NCBI GenBank assembly: GCA_047626725.1
Contig: JBLHSG010000001.1
Coordinates: forward strand, 62,001-126,000
Source of the DNA: Ascidiaceihabitans sp034111945
Lineage (GTDB): Bacteria; Pseudomonadota; Alphaproteobacteria; Rhodobacterales; Rhodobacteraceae
Length of the DNA: 64,000 nucleotides
Direction: 5' to 3'
The notes beneath the pieces are model-generated. The model searched no databases and was not told the origin of the DNA. It worked only from the letters and a program-made list of their open reading frames with translations. Both the position numbers and the translations under genes were made by a program. Positions 34,880 to 44,431 of the stretch are shown here, in pieces (position 1 is the stretch's first letter; each line of letters opens with the position of its first letter).

Positions 34880-36823
34880 TCCCTTGAGTTCGTCTGTGAA
34901 CGAAATCGGCAACGGGTTTTTGCCCAAACGCGCGCGGTAGATCGGCAGGCTTTCGGTGACGCGCATCACGTAATTTCGGGTTTCTCGGAACGGGATTGTT
35001 TCGATCCAATCGACCACGTCGATGGTTGATGCGCGCGGATCGCCGTACAGGCCTGACCAGCGGATCGGGCGGCTGGGCCCAGCATTGTAGGCCGCAGACA
35101 TCATCACCACATTGCCGTCAAATCGGCCTGCCAAAGTGGACAAAAACGCAGACCCAAGTTCGGCGTTGTACACCGGATCAGTGGTCAGACGCCCTGTTGA
35201 ATGTTCGCTTGAGCGCCCCAATTTTTGCGCGACTTCTTTGGCCGTTGCGGGCATGATTTGCATCAATCCGCGTGCGCCAACGCCGCTTTGGACTTTGGGG
35301 TCAAATTCGCTTTCGCGCCGTGCGATGGCCAGTGACATTTCCGGCGCCATGGGCAAATTCGCGTCCGCCAAGGGATGCAGCGCGTAGTAGGGCGCGGCCA
35401 ATGTGATGCCACGATACGCAACGCGTTTGCCGATCATAACGGCCAGATGTGGCTGGTTGGCGTCTATTGCGGCTTGGCCCAATTGCGCGGCTGTGCCCTC
35501 GTTCAACTGTTCGGCGTAGTGCGTCCAGAACCGTTCGGCGACGTCCAGTTCGCCAGAGGCTTGCAGCAGTAAACCTGCCTCGAATAACGCATCGTTTGCC
35601 ATGATAGACCCGCGCCAATCCGGGATAGATGCGGTGCCTGCCAGGTTTGCATCGAACGGTAAATTGGCGCGTTCAGCGGCCAGCAGTCCGTAAAACGACG
35701 TTTGGAATTGGGCCCCATCGGCATAGGCCTGATCTGCGGCGGCAACATCGCCCATCGCCTGATGCGCCCGCCCGATCCAGTACCCTGCGCGGCCGCGTGA
35801 AATTGGCGATTCAATAACGCTGCGGTGGTTTTTGAAATGCGCCAAGGCCGCCTTTGGATCGTTCAATTTGCGCAGGGCAATAAACCCTGACAACCATTCC
35901 AAATCGGCATAGGCAGACCCGCTGGTCAGAAAGTGTTTCGAGGCCATTTGATAGGCCCGTTTTGCATCCCCGTCGCGCATTTCATCGCGTGCTAAGGACC
36001 GCCGCCTGTTTGACCATTTTTCCGGATCACCGAGCGCCTTGGCACTGATCGAGGTCGCCAATAGCAGGTCTTTGGCTGACGCACTGCGCCCTTTTCGGGC
36101 ACGCCACACGAACCGGTCATAGGCAAGGCCAGCATCGTTTTGCAGCGCATCTGGAACCGCATCAATCAAACCGTCCGCATCGCCGCGCAGTTTTTGCAAT
36201 GCGATCCGTGCGCGCGCCAGTTTTACCTGCGCTGTCGGGATCAGATCAAACATGCGTTGGGCGTCTTTTAGCGATCCTTCCCAAAGCATGTTGTTCGTGC
36301 GCCCCTCGTGATGGTTCAACAAAAGGTCGCTATGTTTGGCCATGAATTGCGCGTGGCTTGCGTCGCTCATCTGCATGGTGCGCCAGGCCAGAACAACGGT
36401 GGCTTGGGCGTCGCCGGTTTCGCCAGCTGCGGTTTTGGCTGTCGCATAGGCCAGCACGCCGCGCGGGGTTTGTGGTGTTGCGTTGGAAAAATACGCCAGA
36501 ACAGCGTTATCACCAGCGGCAATCACGGCGTCTTCTGATTTGTGGCGCAAGAATGCCTCGCCTGGCCAATCGGAACGGCGCGCCAAAAAATCACGAATTT
36601 CAGGGTAGGTTCCGCGCCCTGCACGCAAGCGGTGCCATTCAATTACGTCCGCCGCGACTGCCCCGTCACGTGCCGCCAAGGTTGCCGCAATATCCCAATT
36701 GCCTGCGCGCATCGCATCCATCGCCCAGCCCAACGGGCGCGGACGTTCTGCGACAGCGACGCTACAGAGGCCAAATATCAATACCAAACACAGCCAAAAA
36801 CGGCGGCTAAATCGTGAGATCAC
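34844..36823 (-). CDS. slt: Soluble lytic murein transglycosylase
   Basis: A 659-residue periplasmic enzyme that cleaves peptidoglycan with formation of 1,6-anhydromuramic acid. It has a signal peptide (RRFWLCLVLIFGLCSVAVA), a long alpha-helical superhelix of TPR-like repeats (about residues 30-450) and a C-terminal goose-lysozyme-type domain with catalytic Glu in LAIARRESEFDPKVQSGVGARGLMQIMP and then MSAAYNAGPSR. Slt70 architecture and length agree. Start: a GTG at 36823 has AGGA at a normal distance, whereas the TTG at 36829 is too close to it, so GTG is preferred. Confidence 0.91.
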   Translation of the reverse strand: MISRFSRRFWLCLVLIFGLCSVAVAERPRPLGWAMDAMRAGNWDIAATLAARDGAVAADVIEWHRLRAGRGTYPEIRDFLARRSDWPGEAFLRHKSEDAVIAAGDNAVLAYFSNATPQTPRGVLAYATAKTAAGETGDAQATVVLAWRTMQMSDASHAQFMAKHSDLLLNHHEGRTNNMLWEGSLKDAQRMFDLIPTAQVKLARARIALQKLRGDADGLIDAVPDALQNDAGLAYDRFVWRARKGRSASAKDLLLATSISAKALGDPEKWSNRRRSLARDEMRDGDAKRAYQMASKHFLTSGSAYADLEWLSGFIALRKLNDPKAALAHFKNHRSVIESPISRGRAGYWIGRAHQAMGDVAAADQAYADGAQFQTSFYGLLAAERANLPFDANLAGTASIPDWRGSIMANDALFEAGLLLQASGELDVAERFWTHYAEQLNEGTAAQLGQAAIDANQPHLAVMIGKRVAYRGITLAAPYYALHPLADANLPMAPEMSLAIARRESEFDPKVQSGVGARGLMQIMPATAKEVAQKLGRSSEHSTGRLTTDPVYNAELGSAFLSTLAGRFDGNVVMMSAAYNAGPSRPIRWSGLYGDPRASTIDVVDWIETIPFRETRNYVMRVTESLPIYRARLGKNPLPISFTDELKGSTLKAFAPKGE

Positions 36824-36972
36824 TTGCAATTCCTATCGCAGCAAGGCTAGAGCCTGTCACCATATCGCTTGGAACGCTGTGTACAACTCAGGACTTTTCA
36901 ATCGGCGGTTTATCGGCCCATTTGCCGCTCCTCTGACGCGAGGGGCAATTTTTGAAAACAAGGACGTGAAAA

Positions 36973-37845
36973 ATGTTTAAAGGTTCTATGCCTGCCCTCA
37001 TCACGCCGTTTCTCAACGGCGAACTGGATCTCGATACGCTGAAGAAGCTGGTCGAGTGGCACATTGGCGAAGGCAGCCACGGGTTTGTGCCCGTTGGCAC
37101 CACAGGCGAAAGCCCGACACTGACCCACGAGGAACACGAAACAGTCATTGAAACGGTGGTCAAAGCCGCCGCTGGTCGTGTGCCTGTGATTGCTGGTGCT
37201 GGGTCCAATAACACGGTCGAGGCGATGCGCTTTGTCCAGTTTGCGCAAAAGGTTGGCGCGGACGCGGCATTGGTCGTCACGCCCTATTATAACAAGCCGA
37301 CGCAACGCGGCTTGATCGCGCATTTTACTGCGCTGCATGACTGCGCGAATGTGCCGATCGTAATCTACAACATTCCGGGCCGTTCTGTGGTCGACATGAC
37401 GCCAGCGACGATGGCTGAATTGGCAAAGTTGCCGCGCATTGTTGGTGTCAAAGATGCCACTGGCGATCTGGCGCGTGTGTGTGATCAGCGCTTGGCCTGT
37501 GGCCCCGATTTTGTGCAAATGTCTGGCGAAGACGCGACGGCGCACGGGTTTAACGCCCAAGGCGGGGTTGGCTGTATTTCGGTCACCGCAAACGTTGCGC
37601 CGGGTCTGCTGGCGAAAATGCAGAACGCGTGCCTTGCGGGCGATTACGCGGGCGCACTTGCCATCCAGGATAAACTGATGCCGCTGCACAAGGCGATCTT
37701 TACCGAACCGGGATTGGTCGGCGCGAAATACGCGATGTCACGTTTGGGTCTGTGCAGTGACGAGGTGCGCTTGCCGCTGACGTCCCTGACAGACGAGACC
37801 AAAGTTTTGGTCGATGCGGGCCTCAAGCACGCCGGTTTGCTGTAA
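36973..37845 (+). CDS. dapA: 4-hydroxy-tetrahydrodipicolinate synthase
   Basis: A 290-residue TIM-barrel class I aldolase condensing pyruvate with aspartate semialdehyde, the first committed step to lysine and diaminopimelate. The signature HGFVPVGTTGESPTLTHEEH is at about residues 36-55, the pyruvate-binding tyrosine is in TPYYNKPTQRGLIAHF, and the Schiff-base lysine is in IVGVKDATGDLARV (about residue 160). Length is standard. A small membrane-protein gene starts 3 bp downstream and a strong terminator follows, so the two form a transcript. Confidence 0.95.
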   Translation: MFKGSMPALITPFLNGELDLDTLKKLVEWHIGEGSHGFVPVGTTGESPTLTHEEHETVIETVVKAAAGRVPVIAGAGSNNTVEAMRFVQFAQKVGADAALVVTPYYNKPTQRGLIAHFTALHDCANVPIVIYNIPGRSVVDMTPATMAELAKLPRIVGVKDATGDLARVCDQRLACGPDFVQMSGEDATAHGFNAQGGVGCISVTANVAPGLLAKMQNACLAGDYAGALAIQDKLMPLHKAIFTEPGLVGAKYAMSRLGLCSDEVRLPLTSLTDETKVLVDAGLKHAGLL

Positions 37846-37847
37846 GC

Positions 37848-38081
37848 GTGGATAAGCGTCGTCTGACATCGATCTTTGAGATTACAGGATCGGTGTCCGC
37901 GATGGTTTATGCCGTTTTGATCGCATCGAACACCGGCAACGAGATGATCGGATTTACGCTGCTGCTGATCTCGGCCAGCTTGTTTGCGGTGTGGGCCGTC
38001 ATCGACGCGCGCTGGACGTTTCTTTTGCTCCAGCTGTTTTACGCAGGCTCTGCCGTTTTGGGGCTGGTGCGCTGGGGATAA
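37848..38081 (+). CDS. Small hydrophobic membrane protein of unknown function
   Basis: A 77-residue protein with three short hydrophobic stretches (ITGSVSAMVYAVLIA, MIGFTLLLISASLFAVWAVI, WTFLLLQLFYAGSAVLGLV), probably two or three membrane helices. Translation starts at GTG 37848, three bases past the dapA stop, within reach of coupling. The arrangement NxxGNEMIGF between helices suggests a conserved loop but no family is recognised. It is retained as real because it is tightly packed after dapA and followed by a terminator 18 bp on. Confidence 0.7.
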   Translation: MDKRRLTSIFEITGSVSAMVYAVLIASNTGNEMIGFTLLLISASLFAVWAVIDARWTFLLLQLFYAGSAVLGLVRWG

Positions 38082-38098
38082 GTGGCGATCAAGAATAG

Positions 38099-38139
38099 AA
38101 AAAGGCGCGTGGAATGTAATGTTCCGCGCGCCTTTTTTT
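38099..38139. terminator. Strong bidirectional intrinsic terminator
   Basis: A stem of about 16 pairs: AAAAAGGCGCG, then T-G wobble, GGAA, against TTCC, CGCGCC and TTTTT, with a seven-base loop (TGTAATG). Poly-A on the left and poly-T on the right let it stop both the dapA unit and the converging soe/xsc operon. soeC ends at 38155, only 16 bp away. Confidence 0.92.
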
Positions 38140-38154
38140 GTCGTCTGTTCAGTC

Positions 38155-39030
38155 TTAGCGTTTGCCGTAATACAGGCCCACGACGTGCTCTGCCTCGGCA
38201 AAGAACAACCAGCGCGATGTCAGGACACCTGCGATGTGGCTTGCCACTGCGACCAAGGCCAGCCAGTGCGAAAAGAACGGCGAGGCCAGCAATATTACCG
38301 GCAACAAGACCATCAGCAATAACGAAATGACCCGCAGTTTTGACGCGTGTTTGCGCCCGATGACGTGGATGAATTCGCGCATCAAATAGTTGGTGCCAGT
38401 GTGCGGCGGTTCAAACGCGCGCACCGCACCGATATCGCCAAGGCCCGTTGCCGTTGCCATTGTGGTGCCCGATTTTTCGAACGCTTTGTCGCCAACGATC
38501 CATGTTGCGATCTGGATCACGCCAGCCAACAGGATCAACCACAGCGCCATGGCCACAGATCCTTTTAACAACGCGCCGCCTGCCAATGAAAACGACAGAT
38601 ACATCGCTGGCGTCAGATTGGTATACCAGCGCGGAATGGTTTTCATCTGCGCATAAATCATAGACGTGGTGAACACGGTCGCCAGCGCGCCGATCGCGCC
38701 AAGCCAGCCCAGCGGCTGCCACGCAGTGCCAAAGAACACGAGGCCAAGGCCATAGAGCCCCATCAAAACCAGTGTTGCCACGGCTGCGATACCTTCGCGG
38801 CTTAGCCAGCTAGAGCGCCATTGGCTGAAGGCTTTTAAAAAGCGTTCGGGACGGCCCAAGTGGAACGTGGATGCCAGCAAACCGCCGACGCCCATCAGAT
38901 AGGCGATCAGCCAAAACGCAAACGCGGTCCAGCCGGTGACAGGTGTTGGATCAATGCCCAGCCAAAACAACAGGCCAAATCCGAGGCCTGAAAATGTGGT
39001 GAATACGATAACTGAGGGTGCTGGATGCAT
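38155..39030 (-). CDS. soeC: Sulfite dehydrogenase membrane anchor (SoeC, DmsC/NrfD-like)
   Basis: A 291-residue integral membrane subunit with eight or so helices, of the DmsC family. It anchors the SoeAB catalytic dimer on the cytoplasmic face and passes electrons to the quinone pool. Recognisable are HPAPSVIVFTTFSGLGFGLLFWLGI at the N-terminus, ASTFHLGRPERFLKAFSQWRSSWLSREG (a DmsC hallmark) and FEPPHTGTNYLMREF. The ATG at 39030 overlaps the soeB stop (TGATG) and has GGAG upstream, so it is preferred to an in-frame ATG at 39060. It is the last gene of the minus-strand operon from xsc, just before a strong terminator. Confidence 0.88.
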   Translation of the reverse strand: MHPAPSVIVFTTFSGLGFGLLFWLGIDPTPVTGWTAFAFWLIAYLMGVGGLLASTFHLGRPERFLKAFSQWRSSWLSREGIAAVATLVLMGLYGLGLVFFGTAWQPLGWLGAIGALATVFTTSMIYAQMKTIPRWYTNLTPAMYLSFSLAGGALLKGSVAMALWLILLAGVIQIATWIVGDKAFEKSGTTMATATGLGDIGAVRAFEPPHTGTNYLMREFIHVIGRKHASKLRVISLLLMVLLPVILLASPFFSHWLALVAVASHIAGVLTSRWLFFAEAEHVVGLYYGKR

Positions 39031-39794
39031 CAGAGTTTCTCCAGTGTTTTGTCGAGCCAACCAAGGAAGCCTGCGGGCTCTTCGGCGATGGGCGCAAGGA
39101 AGGGGGCGAGCACGTCAAATTCCGGTAGCGCATCTTTGGGACGCGGCGGCAGGTACTGGTTGACGGGCTTGGTGCCTTGTTCTGGCATCAGATCGAAACC
39201 GCCACGTTCAGCGACCAATTTGGACACGTCGGAATTTTCGTCGCCCAGATCGCCAAAGTGACGTGCGCCTGACGGGCAGGTGCGCACGCAGGATGGAACG
39301 CGGTCTACTTCGGGCAGGTTTTCGTTGTAAATCCGGTCAACACAAAGGGTGCATTTTTTCATCACGCCTTCTTCTTGATCCAATTCGCGCGCGCCGTAGG
39401 GGCAGGCCCACGCGCATAATCCGCACCCGATGCAGTCGCTTTCGTTGACCAGAACAATGCCGTCTTCGACCCGTTTATAACTGGCGCCTGTCGGGCACAC
39501 GGTGACGCATGGTGCGTCTTCGCAGTGCAGACAGGATTTGGGAAAGTGAATGGTTTGGGCCGCTGGCTGTACCTTTTCAGAGGTGGCCATTGGCTGTACT
39601 TCGTATGAATGGACGCGGTTCAGGAACGTGCCAGACACATCCTTGCCGTATGCGTTTTGATCTGACAAAGGCGCGCCGTAGTTTTCAGTGTTCCAACCTT
39701 TGCAGGAAATCACGCAAGCGTGGCAGCCAACGCAGGTGTCCAAATCAATAACGAGGCCCAGTTTTTTCTGGGTGTGTGTTGGTAAAGTTGTCAT
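39030..39794 (-). CDS. soeB: Sulfite dehydrogenase iron-sulfur subunit (SoeB)
   Basis: A 254-residue ferredoxin-like subunit with four cysteine groups for four iron-sulfur clusters: CVGCHACVISC, CLHCEDAPCVTVC, CIGCGLCAWACPYG and CTLCVDR with CVRTCPSGAR. It carries electrons from the molybdenum subunit to SoeC. The frame is open to 39917, but the ATG at 39794 overlaps the soeA stop (ATGA) and matches the family start. Length and motif order are as in DmsB/SoeB proteins. The identification as sulfite-oxidising rather than DMSO- or thiosulfate-type rests on the adjoining xsc, pta and tauE genes. Confidence 0.9.
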   Translation of the reverse strand: MTTLPTHTQKKLGLVIDLDTCVGCHACVISCKGWNTENYGAPLSDQNAYGKDVSGTFLNRVHSYEVQPMATSEKVQPAAQTIHFPKSCLHCEDAPCVTVCPTGASYKRVEDGIVLVNESDCIGCGLCAWACPYGARELDQEEGVMKKCTLCVDRIYNENLPEVDRVPSCVRTCPSGARHFGDLGDENSDVSKLVAERGGFDLMPEQGTKPVNQYLPPRPKDALPEFDVLAPFLAPIAEEPAGFLGWLDKTLEKL

Positions 39795-42610
39795 TTGCCC
39801 ACCTTCCATGCGAGGTTTTTGGGACCGGTGCCAACCGGCGATTTGATCGGTGGCAATACGGGCTGTGATTCCGTCGGCACAGCAGCTTTTTCGATACGCA
39901 CCTTCAGGTCGAACCACGCGGCTTGTCCGGTAATCGGATCAGAGTTGGCCCACCGCAAACCGTCGCCTTTTGGGGGCAGCAATTCGTGGATCAGGTGGTT
40001 TAGCAAAAAGCCTTTGGTGACTTCTGGCGCGTCTTCTTCGAGCGCCCACGCGCCTTTGCGTTTACCGATCGCGTTCCATGTCCAGATCGTGTTTTCGTTC
40101 AGCGCGGCCATTTCCAAAATCGGAACGGTGATTTCGCCGTGTGGCGACGTGACCTTGACCCAATCTTCGTCCACCAGCCCATGTTCTTTCATCAGCTTGG
40201 TCGGGATATAAAGCGGGTTGTGACCGTGCAGTTGGCGCAGCCACGCGTTTTGTGACCCCCACGAATGGTACATCGCCATCGGGCGCTGGGTCAGGGCTGT
40301 GATCGGGTATTCTTCGGCTTTGTTGTCGGCGTCATTTGAATACCAGATCGGCAGTGGATCCATCGTCGCCTTGATGCGTTCGCGCAGGTGGTCTGGCGGT
40401 TGGTTTTCGCCATGTCCTTCGGCTGCGAGCTGAAATTTGCGCATCGGTTCAACATACAGCGAAAACAGGTAGGGCTGCGGGCTGTCGTAGATACCCATAC
40501 CGACGGCCCAGTCCTGATACTTGGTGTTCCACGGTTTGTAGTAATTCGCGCCTTCGGGGATGTGTTCGACAAAGAACCCACCGTTTTCGATGTAGTTATC
40601 AAGCTGGCTGGCATTGACGCCGCCGCGACCAGATTGCGTGCCGTTTTCACCCATGCGCCACCCTGCGAGCGGGCCAATACCGGGGCGGCGTTCGTGGTTG
40701 ACGATGTAGTCGGCGTAGTCTTCGTATTTTGCGGAACCGTCGTCGTTGGTAAATCCGGGCAAGCCCATTTTTGTTCCCAACTGACACAGCACTGTTTGAA
40801 AGCCGCGCACGTTGCGATCAGGTTCGATAACCGGCCAGCGGATTGCATCTGCGGCGGCGTCTGCTTCGCAAATTGGGCGATCCAAAAGGGAAATACAGTC
40901 GTGGCGTTCAAGGTAGGTCGCATCGGGGAAAATCAGATCGGAATAGGCGACCATTTCAGAAGAATACGCATCGGAATAAATGATGTGTGGAATCACGTAT
41001 TCGCCGGTTTCTTCGTTTTTGTCAGTCAGCATTTCGATCACGCCGCGCGTGTTCATCGACGAATTCCACGACATGTTCGCCATGTACATAAACAGCGTGT
41101 CGATTTTGTAAGGATCACCGGCGTGGGCGTTTGAAATCACCATGTGCATCAGCCCGTGGCTGGACATCGGGTTTTCCCAAGTGAACGCTTTGTCGATGCG
41201 CGCGGGCGTACCATCGGCACGGTAGGCGAGGTCTTCTGGCCCTTGAACAAAGCCCAAGTGCGGACCGTTCAGCGGCTGACCCGGCGTGACACCAACGTGC
41301 GGTTTCGGGTGCGCTTTGGCAGGTTTTGGATAGGGTGGTTTGAACCTGAAACCACCGGGGACTTCGACCGTGCCCAGCAGGATTTGCAAGGTGTGCAAAG
41401 CGCGGCAGGTTTGAAAGCCGTTGGCGTGTGCCGAAATACCGCGCATCGCGTGAAAGGACACAGGGCGGCCTTTCATCGTTTTGTGGGATTCGCCGCGGAA
41501 ATCTGTCCATTCGATGTCCAGTTCGAATTCTTCTTCGAATGCGACACGGGCGATTTCTGCGGCGATGGCGCGAATGCGATCTGCCGGAATGCCACAGCGA
41601 TCTGCGACAGCTTCGGGCGCGTATTCGTCGGCCAAATACCGTTCTGCCATTTTGTGGAACACGGGGCGGTGCGTGACGCCTGCGATGCGGTGCGTGGCGG
41701 ACAGGTCTGGTTTGACGCCGGGTTTGTCAAAGGCGGTTAGCTTGCCTGTGACGCGGTCGATAACCAGTTCTTTGCCGTCTTCGTCGCGCATCAATAGGCC
41801 GAATTCCGGTGATTTTTCGTCCGAGTTTACCAACACTGGTGCGTCGGTGTATTGCGCCAGATAGTTCAGATCGATTTTGCCAGCTTTCATCAAGCAGTGG
41901 ACCATCGCGAGGATGAACAAGCCGTCGGTGCCCGGTGTTATGCCCACCCAATCGTCGGCCACAGCGTTGTAACCTGTGCGGATCGGGTTAACGCCAATAA
42001 CGCGCGCGCCGCGTTCTTTGATTTTGCCGATGCCCATTTTGATCGGGTTACTGTCGTGGTCTTCGGCAACGCCAAACAGCATGAACAGTTTGGTGTGGTC
42101 CCAATCCGGTTGGCCAAATTCCCAGAACGCGCCGCCCATCGTGTAGATGCCTGCGGCCGCCATGTTGACGGAACAGAACCCGCCGTGGGCTGCGTAGTTT
42201 GGTGTGCCAAAGTTTTGCGCCCAAAAGGACGTGAATGATTGTGACTGATCGCGTCCGGTAAAGAACGCCAACTTGGATGGGTCGTCTTTGCGGATTGGTT
42301 CCAACCAGTCGGCGGCGATTTGCAGGGCTTCATCCCAGCTGATTTCTTCGAATTCGCCAGATCCGCGCGGGCCGACACGTTTCAAAGGGGCGCGCAAACG
42401 CGACGGCGCATTGACCTGCATGATGCCAGCAGACCCTTTGGCGCACAGCACGCCTTTGTTGACGGGGTGATCGCGGTTGCCCTCGATATAGGCGACTTTG
42501 CCCTCTTTCATGTGCACGTTGATCCCGCAGCGGCAGGCGCACATGTAGCAGGTCGTTTTGCGGATCTCGTCCGAAACTTTGGGCGATAGATCAATCTTTG
42601 GCTGGTTCAT
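39791..42610 (-). CDS. soeA: Sulfite dehydrogenase molybdopterin subunit (SoeA)
   Basis: A 939-residue molybdenum-bis-MGD oxidoreductase of the DMSO-reductase superfamily. An N-terminal 4Fe-4S motif uses Cys21, Cys24, Cys28 and Cys56 (CYMCACRCG then GVLCAKG). No Tat signal precedes it, so it is cytoplasmic, as for SoeA, which oxidises sulfite to sulfate inside the cell. Family pieces include FFTGRDQSQSFTSFWAQNFG, AHGGFCSVNMAA, MRGISAHANGFQTCRALHTL and the C-terminal MGD region MAMYHSWGSQNAWLRQLHGHNPLYI. It follows tauE by 18 bp and couples to soeB by ATGA. In the context of xsc, sulfite is by far the best substrate guess. Confidence 0.88.
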   Translation of the reverse strand: MNQPKIDLSPKVSDEIRKTTCYMCACRCGINVHMKEGKVAYIEGNRDHPVNKGVLCAKGSAGIMQVNAPSRLRAPLKRVGPRGSGEFEEISWDEALQIAADWLEPIRKDDPSKLAFFTGRDQSQSFTSFWAQNFGTPNYAAHGGFCSVNMAAAGIYTMGGAFWEFGQPDWDHTKLFMLFGVAEDHDSNPIKMGIGKIKERGARVIGVNPIRTGYNAVADDWVGITPGTDGLFILAMVHCLMKAGKIDLNYLAQYTDAPVLVNSDEKSPEFGLLMRDEDGKELVIDRVTGKLTAFDKPGVKPDLSATHRIAGVTHRPVFHKMAERYLADEYAPEAVADRCGIPADRIRAIAAEIARVAFEEEFELDIEWTDFRGESHKTMKGRPVSFHAMRGISAHANGFQTCRALHTLQILLGTVEVPGGFRFKPPYPKPAKAHPKPHVGVTPGQPLNGPHLGFVQGPEDLAYRADGTPARIDKAFTWENPMSSHGLMHMVISNAHAGDPYKIDTLFMYMANMSWNSSMNTRGVIEMLTDKNEETGEYVIPHIIYSDAYSSEMVAYSDLIFPDATYLERHDCISLLDRPICEADAAADAIRWPVIEPDRNVRGFQTVLCQLGTKMGLPGFTNDDGSAKYEDYADYIVNHERRPGIGPLAGWRMGENGTQSGRGGVNASQLDNYIENGGFFVEHIPEGANYYKPWNTKYQDWAVGMGIYDSPQPYLFSLYVEPMRKFQLAAEGHGENQPPDHLRERIKATMDPLPIWYSNDADNKAEEYPITALTQRPMAMYHSWGSQNAWLRQLHGHNPLYIPTKLMKEHGLVDEDWVKVTSPHGEITVPILEMAALNENTIWTWNAIGKRKGAWALEEDAPEVTKGFLLNHLIHELLPPKGDGLRWANSDPITGQAAWFDLKVRIEKAAVPTESQPVLPPIKSPVGTGPKNLAWKVGK

Positions 42611-42628
42611 GACTGGCTCCTTGAGGGG

Positions 42629-43399
42629 TCAAACGACACTGCGGACCAGCGACACGGCACCAAGGCCGATCAGCAAAGTCAAACAGGTTGGGCGATAGTA
42701 GGGCTGTAGGCGGGGTGTGAACAGGCGCTGTCCAATCAGGACGCCGATCACGCAGGGCAATACAAACGCAAGGCCGCGCAGGGTTGCAGTGGTGTCCATT
42801 GTTTCGAACCACAGGTGCATCCCGAACGAGGTCAGCGAGCCGAGAAACAGGAACGCAACCAGCGTGGCGCGCATCACTGCGGGTTCGTCATTGCGCGCTA
42901 AAATATACAAGGCAACAACCATGCCGCCGATACCCGCAAGGCCCGTCACAATACCTGCGACAACGCCGGTGATGATGGTGCCAGCCCGACTGCCCAGTTG
43001 CGGAATACGCGTGCCGGTCAGTTGCAAAACCGCGAGCGAAATCAGAACCACCAGCGCCACTTGTTGCGAGATGGCAGGATCGATGGATGTGGTTAACCCA
43101 AGGCCGACAAACAGCCCAAAGACAGCCCCAAGAACCAGCGTTGCAGCGGCGCGCACATCCGCACCGCCCCAGCCGTGGCGCAGCATCACCAGGGACGCGG
43201 CCAGTTCAAGCCACCACATCACCGGGATCAATTCGACGGGGGGAATAATCAAAACCGCAAGGGCCAAGCCAAACGCGGACAGGGCGAACCCGGTGAACCC
43301 ACGTACCAATCCGGCGGCAAAACAGATCGCTGCCAAGGCAATGCCTTGGGACGGGCTCAGCGAAAGTGTGCTCCAGAAATTGGGCCAGAAATCAACCAT
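42629..43399 (-). CDS. tauE: TauE/SafE-family sulfite exporter
   Basis: A 256-residue inner-membrane protein with seven or eight helices, of the TauE/SafE (DUF81) family. Repeats start at ICFAAGLVRGFTGFALSAFGLALAVLIIPPVELIPVM and GIVTGLAGIGGMVVALYILAR, the usual two-fold motif with FTGxG/GxGG. It would carry sulfite (or sulfoacetate) out of the cell when Xsc output exceeds the oxidation rate. The ATG at 43399 overlaps the pta stop by a few bases. Its place between pta and soeA makes a sulfite role likely; transport direction is inferred from the family. Confidence 0.87.
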   Translation of the reverse strand: MVDFWPNFWSTLSLSPSQGIALAAICFAAGLVRGFTGFALSAFGLALAVLIIPPVELIPVMWWLELAASLVMLRHGWGGADVRAAATLVLGAVFGLFVGLGLTTSIDPAISQQVALVVLISLAVLQLTGTRIPQLGSRAGTIITGVVAGIVTGLAGIGGMVVALYILARNDEPAVMRATLVAFLFLGSLTSFGMHLWFETMDTTATLRGLAFVLPCVIGVLIGQRLFTPRLQPYYRPTCLTLLIGLGAVSLVRSVV

Positions 43400-44393
43400 G
43401 CGCGGCCTGAAGGGCGGTGACAGCAATCATGTGCAAAACGTCGGTCGCCACACAGCCGCGCGACAAATCATTTGCCGGTTTGGCAAGGCCCTGAAGGACA
43501 GGACCAATGGCCGTTGCCCCACCGATGCGTTGGGTGATTTTGTAGCCGATGTTGCCTGCATCGAGGTTCGGGAAAATCATGACGTTGGCGTGGCCCGCGA
43601 CTGTTGATTCCGGTGCTTTGCTGGCTCCGACAGATGGAACAAAGGCAGCATCGAATTGCAGTTCGCCGTCAACATCCAGATCAGGGGACTGTTCGCGCAC
43701 CAGCGCTGTGGCTTGGGTGACTTTATCGACGGATCCGTGGCGTGCGCTGCCTTTGGTGGAAAAGGACAGCATCGCGACTTTGGGTGCTTCGTTCAGCAAA
43801 GCGGTGCAAGACGCGGCAGATTGCTGGGCGATTGCGGCCAGTTCTTCGGCTGATGGATCAATGACCAAACCGCAGTCGGAATAGATCATGCCGCCGCGCC
43901 CTGACGGGTGATCATCGGGCAGAACCATCAGGAAAAACGACGACACCAAAGGCGCTGTTTTGGATTTGCCGATCACCTGCAACGCAGCGCGCACCGTGTC
44001 GGATGTGGTGGCAACCGCGCCGCCAACAGTGCCGTCAGCGTGGTTGTTGCGCACCAGCATGGCGGCAAACACCAGCGGGTCTAGCGCCTGTTTTTGCGCG
44101 ACCTCGATGCTGACGCCTTTGTGCTGGCGCAGTTCAAAATATGTGTCTGCGACCTCTTTGGTCAGCGGTGATGTGGCGGGGTCTTCGATGCGGATCGCGT
44201 CACTGGGGGCGGAGCCTGCATCAGACAGTTGTTTGGTAATGTCAGCGGTTGGGCCAACCAGAATGATCGTCGCGATCCCTGCTGCAACAGCAGAAACGGC
44301 GGCAGCCACGATCCGAGGATCGTGGCCTTCACTTAGTACAATGCGGGCAGGGGTCGCAGCCGCGCGTGTTTGCAAACTGTTCAAAACACTCAT
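43392..44393 (-). CDS. pta: Phosphate acetyltransferase
   Basis: A 333-residue single-domain phosphotransacetylase that converts the acetyl phosphate produced by Xsc into acetyl-CoA. The core has ARIVLSEGHDPRIVAAAVSAVAAG at the N-terminus, VFAAMLVRNNHADGTVGGAVATTSDTVRAALQ (substrate site), and VASTGAKAPES- and PNLDAGNIGYKITQRIGGATAIGPVLQG-like motifs near the C-terminus. It lacks the N-terminal domains of the long E. coli Pta, as is normal for taurine clusters. It is placed 38 bp after the xsc stop and overlaps tauE. Confidence 0.93.
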   Translation of the reverse strand: MSVLNSLQTRAAATPARIVLSEGHDPRIVAAAVSAVAAGIATIILVGPTADITKQLSDAGSAPSDAIRIEDPATSPLTKEVADTYFELRQHKGVSIEVAQKQALDPLVFAAMLVRNNHADGTVGGAVATTSDTVRAALQVIGKSKTAPLVSSFFLMVLPDDHPSGRGGMIYSDCGLVIDPSAEELAAIAQQSAASCTALLNEAPKVAMLSFSTKGSARHGSVDKVTQATALVREQSPDLDVDGELQFDAAFVPSVGASKAPESTVAGHANVMIFPNLDAGNIGYKITQRIGGATAIGPVLQGLAKPANDLSRGCVATDVLHMIAVTALQAAHG

Positions 44394-44431
44394 GGCTGCG
44401 TCCTTACCTTTTTGATCTTACAAATCGTCAC

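Noticed and set aside
40388..41134. Long open frame (about 248 codons) on the plus strand inside soeA
   Set aside because: It lies fully antisense to a well-supported 939-residue enzyme, has no family motif and shows the Val/Arg/His-rich composition typical of shadow frames in GC-rich genes.
38155..42610. The molybdenum/iron-sulfur/anchor genes as a DMSO or thiosulfate/polysulfide reductase
   Set aside because: No Tat signal on the catalytic subunit and tight placement behind xsc, pta and tauE make a cytoplasmic sulfite dehydrogenase the better reading.
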